A stretch of 64,000 nucleotides of DNA from Streptomyces candidus (GCF_014207445.1 NZ_JACHEM010000007.1:248001-312000); one strand, 5' to 3'; positions 27,801-42,800 are shown, counted from the first letter of the stretch. The notes: generated by a model not told the origin, from the letters alone. Numbers and translations: made by a program.

Positions 27801-30800
27801 CACCCTGGCCGGCCACGGCGGGATGATGTCGGTGGCGCTGCCTGTGGAGCAGCTGGAGAGCCGCCTGGACATCTGGCAGGGCCGGGTGTCCGTCGCCGCC
27901 GTCAACGGACCGCGCTCGGTCGTCGTCTCCGGCGAGCCCGAGGCGCTGGACGGGCTGTCGGAGGAGCTGACCGCCGACGAGGTACGCGTGCGGCGGATCG
28001 CCGTGGACTACGCCTCGCACTCCGTCCAGGTCGAGAACCTCCACGCCGAACTCCTCGACGTCCTCGCGCCGATCGCCCCGCGCGCCAGTGAGGTCCCGTT
28101 CTTCTCCACGACGACCGGCGACTGGCTGGACACCGAGGGGATGGACGCGGGCTACTGGTTCCGCAACCTGCGCCGGAGGGTCCTGTTCGCCGATGCCGTG
28201 CACGAACTGCTGGCGGCCGGGCACCGCGCCTTCATCGAGGTCAGCTCGCACCCCGTACTGACCATGGCCGTACAGGACATGATCGACGAGACGGCCGAAC
28301 CGGGCGTCGCCACCGGCACGCTGCGCCGGGACCAGGACAGCGTGTCCCGCTTCCTGCTCTCGGCGGCCGAGGTCTTCGTCCGCGGCGTCGACGTCGACTG
28401 GGCAGGGATCTTCGAGGACTCCGGAGCCCGCCGGGTCGACCTGCCCACCTACGCGTTCCAGCACGAACAGCTCTGGGCCGTCCCTCCCGTCGCCGAGCCG
28501 GCGGTCTCCGCCGACCCCGCCGACGCCGCATTCTGGGCCGCCGTGGAGCAGCAGGACCTCTCCGCGCTCACCTCCGCCCTGGGCACGGACGAGAACTCCG
28601 TGGCCGCGGTCCTGCCGGCCCTCTCCTCGTGGCGCAGGTCCCGCAAGGACCGCTCCACCGTCGACTCCTGGCGCTACCGGGTGTCCTGGACCCCCGTCGG
28701 CAACGTCCCGCAGCGGTCACTGTCCGGCACCTGGCTGCTGGTCGGCGCCGAAGGCCACGGCCACGACACGGACGAGGTCGCCGACGCACTGAGCGGCCAG
28801 GGCGCCGCGGTCACCCGCCTCGTCCTGGACGGGACGTGCGTGGACCGCGCGGTGCTCGCCGAACGGCTGGCCGGCGCCGGGGAGATCACCGGTGTCGTCT
28901 CCGTGCTCGCCGCCGCCGAGGAGCCGGACGAGCGCACCCCCGTGCTGCCGCTCGGCCTGGCCCTGACCGTCTCCCTGGTCCAGGCCCTGGGCGACGCCGG
29001 AATCGAGGCACCGCTGTGGTTCCTCACCCGGGGCGCGGTCTCCACCGGCCGCTCCGACGAGATCACGTCCCCCACCCAGGCCCTGGTCACGGGCGTCGGC
29101 TGGACCACCGCGCTGGAGCACCCGCAGCGCTGGGGCGGCGTCGTCGACCTGCCGCGCGCACTCGACCCGCGCGCCGCCGGCCGGCTGGCCTCCGCGCTCT
29201 CCGGCGCCCTGGGCGACGAGGACCAGCTCGCCGTCCGTGCCTCCGGGGTCTTCACCCGGCGCATCGTCCGCGCCGCGGCCGACGCGCAGGGCCCGGCCCG
29301 CGACTGGACGCCGCGCGGCACCATCCTGATCACCGGCGGCTCGGGCACCCTCGCCCCCCACCTGGCCCGCTGGCTGGCCGGGCGGGGCGCCGAGCACCTG
29401 GTGCTGATGAGCCGCCGCGGCGCGGACGCCCCGGGCGTGGCCGAACTCGTCGCGGAACTCGCCGCGTCGGGCACCCCGGCCACCGCCGTCGCGTGCGACG
29501 TCACCGACCGCGACGCCGTCGCCGCTCTCCTCGCCCAGCTCAAGGCGGAGGGCCGCACCGTGCGCACGGTCGTGCACACCGCCGCGCTCATCGAGCTGTA
29601 CCCGCTGGCCGAGACCACCATGGACGCCTTCTCCCGTGTCCTGGACGCCAAGGTGACCGGCGCCCGGGTCCTGGACGAACTCCTCGACCACGAGGACCTG
29701 GACGACCTGGTCCTCTACTCGTCCACCGCCGGCATGTGGGGCAGCGGGGCGCACGCCGCCTATGTGGCCGGCAACGCCTACCTCGCCGCGCTCGCCGCCC
29801 ACCGCCGCGCCCGCGGCCTGCGCGCCACCTCACTCTCCTGGGGCATCTGGGCCGACGACATCAAGGCCGGCCGCGTCGACCCGCAGACGATCCGCCGCAG
29901 TGGCCTGGAGTTCATGGACCCGCAGCTGGCGCTGAGCGGACTGAAGCGGGCCCTGGACGACGACGAGACGGCCGTCGCGGTCGCCGACGTCGACTGGGCG
30001 ACGTACTACCCCGTCTTCACCTCCAGCCGCCCCACGCACCTGTTCGCCGAGATCCCCGAGGTCCGGGCCCTCACCGAGGCAGCCGAGCAGAGCACCGGCA
30101 CCGTGGTGGAGGGCGAGTTCGCCGCCCGGCTGCGGGCGCTGTCCGCCGCCGAGCAGGAGCGGCTGGTCCTGGAGGTCGTACGCACCGAGGCCATGGCCGT
30201 GCTGGGCCTGTCGAACCCCGACGCCCTGCCGGACCAGCGTGCCTTCCGCGACGTGGGCTTCGACTCGCTCACCGCTGTCGGACTGCGCAACCGCCTCGCG
30301 TCCGTCACCGGACTGACGCTGCCGACGACCATGGTCTTCGACCACCCCAACCCCGCCGCCCTGGCCGGGTTCCTCCGCACCGAGCTGGCCGGGGCCCAGA
30401 GCGCCGGAACGCCCGCGGCGACCGCGTCCGCCGCCGCGACCGACGACGACCCCATCGTCATCGTCGGCATGGGCTGCCGCTACCCCGGCGGGGTCACCTC
30501 GCCCGAGGAGCTGTGGAAGCTCACCCTGGACGGCACCGACGCCGTCTCCGTCTTCCCCGCCGACCGGGGCTGGGACGCCGAGGGGCTCTACGACCCGGAC
30601 CCCGACCGGTCCGGCAAGACCTACTCGGTGCAGGGCGGATTCCTGCAGGACGTCGCCGAGTTCGACCCGGGCTTCTTCGGCATCTCGCCGCGCGAGGCGA
30701 TGTCGATGGACCCGCAGCAGCGCCTCCTGCTGGAGACGGCCTGGGAAGCTTTCGAGCACGCCGGGATCGACATCCTCTCCCAGCGCTCCAGCCTCACCGG

Positions 30801-33800
30801 TACCTTCATCGGCGCCAGCTACCAGGACTACGCCTCCAGCGTGGCCAACTCCTCCGAGGGCTCCGAAGGCCACATGATCACCGGCACGCTCTCCAGCGTG
30901 CTGTCCGGCCGGGTCAACTACCTCTTCGGCTTCGAGGGGCCGGCCGTCACCCTCGACACCGCCTGCTCGTCCTCCCTGGTCGCCCTGCACCTGGCCTGCC
31001 AGTCCCTGCGCAACGGCGAGAGCACCCTGGCGCTCGCGGGCGGCGTCAGCATCATGTCCACTCCCAGCGCCTTCGTCGGCTTCAGCCGCCAGCGGGCCCT
31101 CGCCACCGACGGCCGCTGCAAGGCGTACGCCGAGGCCGCCGACGGCATGACCCTCGCGGAGGGCGTCGGTCTGGTCCTGCTGGAGCGTCTCTCCGACGCC
31201 CGCCGCAACGGCCACCCCGTGCTCGCCGTGGTCCGCGGCTCCGCCGTCAACCAGGACGGCGCCTCCAACGGCCTCACCGCCCCCAACGGCCCCTCCCAGC
31301 AGCGCGTCATCCGCCAGGCCCTGGTCAATGCCGGCCTGCGGTCCCGCGAGGTCGACGTCATCGAGGGCCACGGCACCGGGACCGCCCTGGGCGACCCCAT
31401 CGAGGCCCAGGCCCTGCTCACCACCTACGGCCAGGACCGGGACGGCGAACGGCCCCTGCTCCTCGGCTCGGTCAAGACCAACATCGGCCACACCCAGATG
31501 GCCTCCGGCGTCGCCAGCGTGATCAAGATGGTGCACGCCCTGCAGGAGGGCGTCGTACCGAAGACCCTCCACATCGACACCCCGTCCTCGCACGTGGACT
31601 GGTCCTCCGGCGCCATCGACCTGCTCACCGAGCGCACCGACTGGCCCGAGACCGGCCGCCCGCGCCGCGGCGCCGTCTCCTCGTTCGGGCTCAGCGGCAC
31701 CAATGTGCACGCGATCCTCGAACAGGCACCCGCCGAGGAGCCCGCCGCACGGCCGGCCACCGCCCGCCCGCCCCGCCCCGGCGCACTGCCGCTGGTGGTC
31801 TCCGCCCGCAGCGAGGCCGCCCTTCGCGCCCAGGCCGGACGGCTGCTCGCCCTGGTCGAGGAGCACCCCGACACCCCCCTGACCGACCTCGCCTTCTCCC
31901 TGGCCACCTCCCGGGCCGGCCTGGAGCGCCGCGCCGCCGTGGTGGCGGGGGAGCGCGACGAACTGCTGCGCGGCCTGCTGGCGCTGCGCGACGGACTGCC
32001 CGGACCCGGCGTGGTCCAGGGCGGCACGGCCCGCGGCCGTACGGCGTTCCTGTTCACCGGACAGGGCAGTCAGAGGCCCGGCATGGGACGGGAGCTGTAC
32101 GAGCGCCACCCAGTCTTCGCCGACGCCCTCGACGCCGTACTGGCCCGGATGGACGGCGCCCTGGACCGGCCGCTGCGCGAGATCCTGTTCTCCGCCGAGG
32201 GCTCGCCCGAGGCGGCCCTGCTCGACCGCACCGAGTACGCGCAGCCCGCGCTGTTCGCCGTCGAGGTGGCCCTGTTCCGGCTCACCGAGTCGTGGGGCAT
32301 CACCCCCGACTACCTCGCCGGGCACTCCGTCGGGGAGCTCGCCGCCGCGCACGTCGCGGGCGTGCTCACCCTGCCGGACGCGTGCGCCCTGGTGGCGGCG
32401 CGCGGACGGCTGATGCAGGCGCTGCCCGAGGGCGGCGCGATGATCTCCCTGGAGGCCGCCGAGGACGAGGTCCTGCCGCTGCTGCAGGGCCACGAGGACG
32501 AGGTGTCCGTCGCCGCCGTCAACGGCCCGGCGTCACTGGTCATCGCGGGCGTCGAGGACACCGTCTGCGACATCGCCGCGACCCTGGGGGCGCGCGGCCG
32601 CAGGACCAAGCGGCTGAGGGTGAGCCACGCCTTCCACTCGCCACTCATGGACGGCATGCTCGACGACTTCGCCCGCGTCGCGCGGGGCGTCACCTACCAC
32701 CCGCCGGTGATCCCCCTCGTCTCCCACCTCACCGGCGGCCTCGCCGCCGAGGGCCAGATGACCGACCCGGAGTACTGGGTCCAGCACGTGCGCCGGGCCG
32801 TCCGCTTCGCCGACGGCATCAACTGGCTCTCCGCGCAGGGCCAGGTCCGCACCTTCCTGGAACTCGGCCCCGACGGCGTGCTCTGCGGCATGGCCCGCGA
32901 CAGCCTCACCGACGAGCCGCACACCGCGCTGCTGCCCCTGCTGCGGAGCGGCCGGCCCGAGGAGCAGACCGTCACCACCGCGCTGGCCGGAGCCCACGCC
33001 CACGGCGTGGACATCGACTGGACGGCGTACTTCGCGGACAGCGACGCCCGCCGGATCGCGCTGCCCACCTACGCCTTCCAGCGCGAGCGGTACTGGCCCG
33101 ACGCCCTCGCCGCCCCCACCGCCGAACCCACGAGCGCGGGCAGCGCCGCCGACGCCGAGTTCTGGTCGGCGGTCGAGCGCGACGACGTCGGCTCACTCGT
33201 CGCCTCGCTGGGCCTCGACGACGCGACCGTCACCGCGATGGTCCCGGCGCTCACCGCCTGGCGCCGCCGCCGCGACGAGCAGTCGCAGGTGGACGCCTGG
33301 CGCTACCGGGTCACCTGGAAGCCGCAGACCGGATCCACCGCCCCCACCGCGCTCACCGGACGCTGGCTGGTCCTCACCCCGCCCGGCACCGACGAGGCGG
33401 AGTGGTCCGCCGACGTCGTCGCCGCCCTCGCGACACAGACGGTCCTGTGCGAGGACGTCGGCCCCGACCGGGCCGCGCTCGCCGAACGGCTCGCCGAACT
33501 GCGCGCCGAACACGGCGAGTTCGCCGGGGTCCTGTCGCTGCTCGGCCTCGCCGGCTGCGCCGGACTCGCCCGCACCGGAGTGCCCGACTCCCTCCTCCTG
33601 ACCACCGTCGCCGTACAGGCACTCGGCGACGCGGGCATCGACGCCCGCCTGTGGGCCGTCACCCGGGGCGCCGTCTCCGTGGGCCGCTCCGAGCCGGTCG
33701 TCGGACTCGACCAGGCCGCCGTATGGGGCCTGGGCCGCGTCGTGGCCCTCGAACAGCCCGACCGCTGGGGCGGCTGCGTCGACCTGCCCGAGCAGCTCGA

Positions 33801-36800
33801 CACCCACAGCGCGCGCAGGCTGCGCGGCGTCCTGACCGGGACCGCCGGGGAGAGCGAGGCCGCCGTACGCGCCTCCGGCGTGTTCGTACGCCGCCTCGCC
33901 CACAGCCCCGCGGCGCAGAGCACCGCGCCCACCTTCGACCCGTCGGGCACCACCCTGATCACCGGCGGCACCGGCGGCCTCGGCGGACACGTCGCCCGCG
34001 GCCTGGCCCGCGCCGGCGCCGAACACCTGCTGCTCATCAGCCGCCGCGGCGAGGACGCCCCCGGCGCGGACGCGCTGCGCGGCGAACTGACCGGCCTCGG
34101 CGCCCGGGTCACCATCGCCGCCTGCGACGTCGCCGACCGCGACGCCCTGGCCGCCCTGCTCGACTCCGTGCCCGACGACGCCCCGCTCCACGCGGTGATC
34201 CACACGGCCGGTGTCGTGGAGGACGGCGTGGTGGACACCCTGACCCCGGACAGCTTCCGAACCGTACTGGACGCCAAGGTCGCCTCCGCGCTCAACCTGC
34301 ACGAGCTGACCGCCCACCTCCCGTTGTCCGCGTTCGTCCTCTTCTCCTCCACCGCCGGTGTCTTCGGCGCCCCCGGACAGGGCAACTACGCCGCGGCCAA
34401 CGCCTATCTGGACGCTCTCGCCGAGTACCGGCGGGCCCACGGCCGCACCGCGCTCTCCGTCGCCTGGGGCCCCTGGGCCGGATCGGGCATGGTCGCCGAC
34501 GCGGCGGAGATCGAGCGGCGCGTCCGGCGCGGCGGCTTCGAGCCGCTCGCGCCGGAACCCGCCGTACGCGCCCTGCTCCGCGCCATCGAGCAGGACGACA
34601 CCGCCCTCGCCCTCGCCGACATCGACTGGGCCCGCTTCGTCCCGGCGTTCGCCTCGGCCCGCCCGCTGCCGCTCGTCGGCGACCTGCCGGAAGTACGGCA
34701 GCCGGCCACCGCGCCGACCGGCGCCACCGGCGACGACACGCGGCTGCGACGGCGCCTCCAGGAGCTCCCGGACGCCGAGCGCGGCGCGTTCGTACTCGAC
34801 CTGCTGCGCACCCAGGTCGCCGCCGTGCTCGGCCACAGCGACCCCGGCGCCATCGAGGACGACCGGGCCTTCCGCGACCTGGGCTTCGACTCGCTGACCA
34901 CGCTCGAACTGCGCAACACCCTGGCCGCCGTCACCGGGCTCAGCCTGCCGGTGTCCCTGGTCTACGACCGGCCGACCCCGCGCGAGATGGCGGACTTCCT
35001 GCTCGCCGAGATCCTCGGCTCGCTGCCCGAGCGCGCCGCCGCCCCGGTGGCGAGCGGCAGGCCCGTGCACGACGACCCGATCGCCGTTGTCGGCATGAGC
35101 TGCCGCTTCCCCGGCGGCGTCGGCTCGCCCGAGGAACTGTGGCAACTGCTCGTCGAGGGCGGGGACGGCATCACCCGCTTCCCCGACGACCGCGGCTGGG
35201 ACATCGAGGCGCTCGGAGCGGGTGCGTCGGACACCCTCGAAGGCGGATTCCTCATCCGGGTCGCCGACTTCGACGCCCGCTTCTTCGGCATCTCGCCGCG
35301 TGAGGCGCTCGCCATGGACCCCCAGCAGCGCCTGCTGCTGGAGGCCACCTGGGAGGCGCTGGAGCGGGCGGGCATCGACCCCTCGGCCCTGCGCGGCTCC
35401 CGCACCGGCGTCTTCGTCGGCACCAACGGCCAGGACTACCCCAACCTGCTGCGCCGGTCGCTGTCCGACGTACAGGGCTACGTGGCCACCGGCAACACCG
35501 CCAGCGTCATGTCGGGCCGGCTCTCCTACGCGCTCGGCCTGGAGGGCCCGGCCGTCACCGTCGACACCGCCTGCTCCTCCTCGCTGGTCGCGATGCACTG
35601 GGCCGGCAAGGCCCTGAGCGCGGGCGAGTGCTCCCTGGTGATCGCCGGTGGTGTCTCGGTGATGTCGAGCCCCGACTCCTTCGTCGAGTTCTCCCGGCAG
35701 GGCGGACTGGCCCCCGACGGCCGGTGCAAGGCGTTCTCCGACAGCGCCGACGGCACCGCCTGGTCCGAGGGCGTCGGCATCCTGGTCCTGGAGCGGCTCT
35801 CCGACGCCGTACGCAACGGGCACGAGGTACGGGGCATCATCCGCTCGACCGCCGTCAACCAGGACGGCGCGTCCAACGGCCTGACCGCCCCCAACGGCCC
35901 CTCCCAGCAGCGGGTCATCCAGCAGGCGCTCGCCGACGCCGGACTGACCCCCGCCCACATCGACGCCGTCGAGGCCCACGGCACCGGCACCACGCTGGGC
36001 GACCCGATCGAGGCCCAGGCGCTGCTCACCGCCTACGGGCAGGACCGGGAGCGCCCACTGCTGCTGGGCACGGTCAAGTCGAACATCGGCCACACCCAGG
36101 CCGCCGCCGGTGTCGCCGGTGTCATCAAGATGCTGATGGCGATGCGCCACGGCACCCTGCCCCAGTCCCTGCACATCGGTACCCCGTCCGCGCACGTGGA
36201 CTGGTCGGCGGGCGCGGTGGAGCTGCTGACCGAGCAGACCGCCTGGCCCGAGACCGGCCGCCCGCGCCGCGCCGGAGTCTCGGCGTTCGGCGTCAGCGGT
36301 ACGAACGCGCACGTCATCGTCGAGCAGGCACCGGCGCTCGCAGCGCCCCAGGAGCAGCCCGCCGAGTCGGCCCCCGCCCCCGCCGTCGTGCCGTGGATCG
36401 TCTCCGGCCGCACGCGTGAGGCCCTTCAGGCCCAGATCGACCGGATCACCGGCTTCGCCGCGCTGAACACCGGCCTGTCCCCGCTGGACATCGGCCGCTC
36501 GCTCGCCACCGACCGCACGGTCTTCCCGCACCGCGCGGTGCTGCTGGCCGACGCGGACGGTGTGCACGAGGGCGCACGCGGAGTCGCCGGCCGCACCCCC
36601 GGAAAGACGGCGTTCCTCTTCTCCGGCCAGGGCAGCCAGCGCGCCGCCATGGGCCGCGAGCTGTACGAGCGGTTCCCCGTCTTCGCCGAGGCGCTGGACG
36701 CGGTCCTCGCCCACCTGGACACGGAGCTGGAATTCCCGCTCAGGAAGGTGCTGTTCGCCCTCCCGGGAACCTTCGAGGCGGAACTCCTCGACGAGACCGG

Positions 36801-39800
36801 CTGGACCCAGCCCGCCCTGTTCGCCGTCGAGGTCGCCCTGTTCCGCCTCGCCGAGTCGTGGGGCATCACCCCGGACTTCGTCGCCGGACACTCCATCGGT
36901 GAGATCACCGCCGCCCATGTGGCGGGCGTGTTCTCCCTGGCCGACGCCTGCCGCCTGGTCGCGGCCCGCGCCGGCCTGATGCAGGCGCTCCCGCAGGGCG
37001 GCGCGATGGTCGCCGTCGAGGCCACCGAGGACGAGGTCGCCCCGCTGCTCGACGCGAACGTGTCGATCGCCGCGGTCAACGGCCCCCGCTCGCTGGTCGT
37101 CGCGGGCGCCGAGGACGCCGTGCTGCTGGTCGCCGAGGTGTTCGCCGCCGACGGCCGCCGCACCCGGCGGCTGCGGGTCTCGCACGCCTTCCACTCGCCG
37201 CTGATGGACGCGATACTCGCGGACTTCGCCCGGGTCACCGAGACACTGACCTTCGAAGAGCCCCGTATCCCGGTGGTCTCCAACCTCACCGGAATCCTGG
37301 CGACCGCCGACGAACTGCGCTCGCCCGCCTACTGGGTGCGGCACGTGCGCGAGGCCGTACGGTTCGCCGACGGGGTACGGACCTTGCGGGACGCCGGCGT
37401 CGGCGCCTTCGTCGAGCTGGGCCCGGACGGGGTGCTCTCCGCGATGGCCCAGCAGAGCCTGGACGGGGCCCAGCCGTCGCCCCTGGTCGTGCCGTTCCTG
37501 CGCAAGGACCAGAGCGAGGAAGCGGCCGTCGTCGCCGCACTGGCCGCCCTGCACACCCACGGGACGGGACCGCGCTGGTCCGCGTTCTTCGAGGGCCTGG
37601 GAGCGCGCCGGGTCGAACTGCCGACGTATGCCTTCCAGCGCGAGCGGTACTGGCCGGAGCCCGCGGCCATCGCCGCCGTCGGCGTGCCGGACCCGGTGGA
37701 CGCCGCGTTCTGGTCGGCCGTCGAGCGCCAGGACGTCGAGTCGCTGGCCGCCTCGCTCGATCTGGACGGCGACACCGTCACCACGATGGTGCCCGCGCTC
37801 TCCGCGTGGCGCCGCCGCCGCGGCGAGCAGTCCGCGGGCGCCGACTGGCGCTACCGCGAGACCTGGACCCCGCTGCCCGCACGGACCGCCGCCGCACCGT
37901 CCGGCACCTGGCTCGTGCTGCTGCCCGCCGGTGACCCGTCCCCGTGGACGGACGCCGCCGCCGAGGCGCTGGGCGCGGACGTCGTACGGGTGAACGCCGG
38001 GCCCGACGCCGCGGACCTGACGCGGTTGCTCGCCCCGGCCCGCGAGGACCGCGACGCAGCGGGCTTCGCCGGTGTCGTCTCGCTGCTCGCCACCGGCACC
38101 ACGCACGCGACCGGCCTGCCGCCGGAGGCGGCCTGGCCCGAGGCGCTGCTGACGGCCCTGGGCGCGGCGGGAATCGACGCACCGCTGTGGTGCGTCACCC
38201 GGGGCGCGGTGTCCGTGTCCGCCGCCGAGCCGCTGCGGGCCGCCGGACAGGCTGCCGTATGGGGGCTCGGCCGGGTCGCCGCACTGGAACACCCCGACCG
38301 CTGGGGCGGGCTGATCGACCTCCCCGCCACGCTCGACGGCCGCACGGGCGCCGCCTTCGCGGCGGCCCTGACCCATCGCGACGGCGAGGACCAGATCGCG
38401 GTCCGCGCCACCGCGACCCTCGGGCGCCGCCTGGTCCGTACAACCGCCACGACGGCCAACCCGGCCGGCGACTCCTGGCGGCCCACCGGCACCGTGCTCA
38501 TCACCGGCGGGGCCGCGGCGATGGGCGGCCGGGCCGCCCGCCGGCTGGCCCGCGACGGCGCCCGGCACCTCGTCCTGACCGGCCGCCACGCGGCCGACCT
38601 CGCCGGGACCGAGGAGCTCGAAGCCGAACTGGAACAGCTCGGAGCCACGGTCACCTTCGCCGTCTGCGACGTCTCCGACCACGACGCGCTGACCGCCCTG
38701 CTGGCCACGCTCCCCGCGGACCTGCCGCTGACCGCGGTGATCCACGCGGAGGCGGACACCGACGGCATCGGCGCCGGAGAGGCGGGGCTCACCGCCGCCC
38801 TCGCCGGAGCGGTCCAGCTCGACGCCGTACTCGGCGACCGGCCGCTCGACGCCTTCGTCCTCTTCGGCACGGTCGCCGGAGTCTGGGGCGTCCGGGGCCA
38901 GGCGGCGCAGGCCGCGCACGGCGCGTACCTCGACGCCCTCGCCCGCCGGCGCCGGGACCGCGGCGCCACCGCCCTCGCCGTCTCCTGGGGCGCCTGGTCG
39001 GACCTGGTCGAGCCCTCCATGGCCGCACATCTGCGGCTGAGCGGCCTGCCCGTACTCGACCCCGACGCGGCGCTCGCCGCGCTCGGCCGGGCCGTCGCCG
39101 ACGGCGAACCGGCTGTCACCATCGCCGATGTGCGCTGGGAGACCTTCGCCCCGGCCTTCACCGAAGGCCGCCGCACCGCCCTGCTGGCCGACCTGCCCGA
39201 AGCGCGCACCGCCATCGCCGCCGCCGACACCGACCGCGGCGACGAGCGCTCGGCGGACGACGCCTACCGGCGCGGCCTGCTCGCGCTGCCCGAGACGGAG
39301 CGCGACGACGCCCTGCTGGCCCTGGTCACCGACAAGGTCGCCGTGGTCCTGGGCCACTCGAACACCGACGCCGTCGAGTCCGACCTGCCCTTCCGGGACC
39401 TCGGCTTCGACTCGCTGACCGCCGTCGACCTGCGCAACCAGCTCACGGCCGCCACCGGCGTCACATTGCCCGCCACCCTGGTCTTCGACCACCCGACCCC
39501 GGCCGAGCTCGCCCTGCACCTGCGCAGCCTGCTGCTCGGCGCACTGCCGGACACCACGGCCCCCGTCGTGCCCTCGGCGCACACCGGGGACGACCCCGTC
39601 GTCATCGTCGGCATGGCCTGCCGCTACCCGGGTGGCGTCGGCTCGCCCGAGGACCTGTGGCAGCTCGTACTCGACGAGACCGACGCCGTGGGCGAGTTCC
39701 CCACCGACCGCGGCTGGGACCTCGACACCCTGCTCGGCGGCCCGCCGGAGGGCGGCCGCGGCCGCAGCACCACCGGAAACGGCGGCTTCCTCTACGACGC

Positions 39801-42800
39801 CGCCGACTTCGACCCCGCCGTGTTCGGCATCTCGCCGCGCGAGGCCATCGTGATGGACCCGCAGCAGCGCATCGTGCTCGAAGCCGCCTGGGAGGCACTG
39901 GAGCGGGCGGGCATCGACGCGGCGACCCTGCGGGGGAGCACCACCGGCGTCTACGTCGGAGGCGGCAGCGGCGACTACCGGCCGCCGGCCGAGGCGGGAC
40001 AGTGGGAGACGGCCCAGTCGGCCAGCCTCCTGTCCGGCCGCATCGCGTACTCCTTCGGCCTTCAGGGACCCACGGTCTCCGTCGACACGGCGTGCTCCTC
40101 GTCGCTGGTCGCCCTGCACCTCGCGGCCCAGGCCCTGCGCTCGGGCGAGTGCTCCATCGCCCTGGCCGGCGGGGTGACCGTCATGGCCACCCCGGCGGGC
40201 TTCGTCGAATTCAGCGCCCAGGGCGCGCTGTCCGACGACGGTCGCTGCAAGGCATTCTCCGACTCGGCCGACGGCACCGGCTGGTCCGAGGGTGTGGGCA
40301 TGCTCGTCGTCGAGCGGCTCTCCGACGCCCAGCGCAACGGCCACCACGTCCTGGCGGTCCTGCGCGGCTCCGCCATCAACCAGGACGGCGCCTCCAACGG
40401 CTTGACGGCACCCAGCGGACCCGCCCAGCAGCGGGTCATCCGCCAGGCCCTCGCCAATTCCGGTCTGACGGCCACCGAGGTCGACGCCGTCGAGGCCCAC
40501 GGCACCGGCACCAAGCTCGGAGACCCGATCGAGGCGCAGGCGCTGCTGGCCACCTACGGCCAGGGCCGCGACCCCGAACGCCCGGTGCTGCTCGGCTCGC
40601 TGAAGAGCAACATCGGTCACAGCCAGGCCGCCTCCGGCGTCGCCGGCGTGATCAAGATGGTGATGGCGATGCGGCACGGCACCCTGCCGAGGTCGCTCTA
40701 CGCCGAGACGCCGACCACTCAGGTCGACTGGACGGCGGGCGCCGCCCGGCTGCTCACCGAGCCGGTCGCCTGGCCCGAGTCCGACCGCCCGCGCCGCGCC
40801 GCGGTCTCCTCGTTCGGCGCGAGCGGCACGAACGCCCACGTCATCCTGGAACAGGCGCCGCCCGCCGGGACCGACCCCACGGTCACCACCCCGCACGGCC
40901 CGGCCCGCGAGCCCGGGGCGCTGCCGGTGCTGCTCTCCGGCAAGTCCGAGAACGCGCTGCGCGCCCAGGCCCGCAGGCTCCTCACCCAGGTGACCGAACG
41001 ACCGGACGCCGCCCTGACCGACCTGGCGTTCTCCCTGGCGACGACCCGCACGGCCTTCGACCACCGGGCCGCCCTGACGACCACCGACCGTGCAGGCCTG
41101 CTGGCGGGGCTCACCGCCCTGGCGGAGGGACGTACGGCCCCCGGGCTGGTCGAGCACCAGGTGGAGCGGGTCGGAAAGCGCGCGTTCCTCTTCTCGGGTC
41201 AGGGTTCGCAGCGGTTGGGGATGGGTCGGGAGTTGTACGGCCGGTTCCCGGTGTTCGCGGAGGCTCTGGATTCGGTACTGGCTGTACTGGATCCGCTGCT
41301 GGAGCGCCCGCTGCGCGAGGTGATGTGGGGCGAGGACGTCGGCCTGCTGAACGAGACCGGCTTCACCCAGCCCGCGCTGTTCGCAGTCGAGGTGGCGTTG
41401 TTCCGCCTGGTGGACTCGTGGGGTGTCAAGCCCGACTTCGTGGCCGGGCACTCCATCGGTGAGATCGCTGCGGCACATGTGGCGGGGGTGTTCTCGCTGG
41501 AGGACGCCTGCACGTTGGTGGCGGCGCGGGCGAGGCTGATGCAGGTGCTGCCGGCCGGTGGTGCGATGGTGGCGGTGCAGGCGACGGAGGACGAGGTCCT
41601 GCCGCTGCTGGCCGAGCGGGAGGGCCGGGTCTCGATCGCGGCCGTCAACGGCCCGTCGTCCGTGGTGATCTCCGGTGACGAGCGGGCGGCCCTGGAGGTG
41701 GCGGCACAACTCGCCGAGCTGGGGCGCAAAACGACACGTCTGCGGGTCTCGCACGCGTTCCACTCGCCGTTGATGGACCCGATGCTGGAGGAGTTCCGCA
41801 CGGTCGCGGAGAGCCTGTCGTACGAAGCCCCGCGCATCGCGGTGGTCTCCCACCTGACCGGGGCCATGGCATCGGCCGAGGAGCTGTGCTCGGCCGAATA
41901 CTGGGTACGCCACGTCCGTGAAGCCGTGCGCTTCGCCGACGGTGTACAGACCCTCACCGACCGGGGCGTGACCACGTTCCTGGAGCTGGGCCCGGACGGC
42001 GTCCTCGCCGCCATGGCCCAGGAGACGGCACCGCGGGGCGCCGTCGTCGTACCGGCCCTGCGCAAGGACCGCGACGAGGAAACCACCCTCGTCACCGCGC
42101 TCGCCCGGCTGCACGTCCACGGAGCGGGCCCCCGCTGGTCCGCGTTCTTCGCGGACACCGGAGCCCAGTGGCTGGACCTGCCGACGTACGCCTTCCAGCG
42201 TGGCCGTTTCTGGCCGGACGTCATGCCCGGCGTCACCCCCACGGCCCGCGACGCGCAGGACACCCGGACCACGGACCGCGCCTTCTGGGACGCCGTGCAA
42301 CAGGAGGACTTCGCCTCGCTGGAGGCCACCTTGGACGTCGAGGGCGACGCCCTCTCGAAGGTGCTGCCCGCCCTGTTCGACTGGCGGCGGCAGCAGAACG
42401 ACGAATCGGTCATGGAGGGCTGGCGCCACCGGATCGTCTGGAAGGCCCTGACCGGCGGAGCGACCGCGAACCGCAAGGCCCTGACGGGCACCTGGCTCGC
42501 CGTGATCCCCGCCGAGTTCGCCGAGGACCCCTGGGTGGGCTCCGCGCTCGACACGCTGGGCACCCGAGTCGTACGGCTGCCGGTGGCCGACCCCGACCGC
42601 GCCGCACTGGCCGGGGAGCTCCGCGCACGCACCGCGGACGGCACCCGCTTCGCCGGTGTCCTCTCGCTCCTGGCCCTGCGGGAGACCGCATCGGGCAGCG
42701 TGCCCGGAGGAGTCGCACTCACCGCCGTGCTGCTCCAGGCGCTCGGCGACGCCGCCATAGGGGCGCCGCTGTGGTGCGCCACCCGGGGCGCCGTGTCCGT

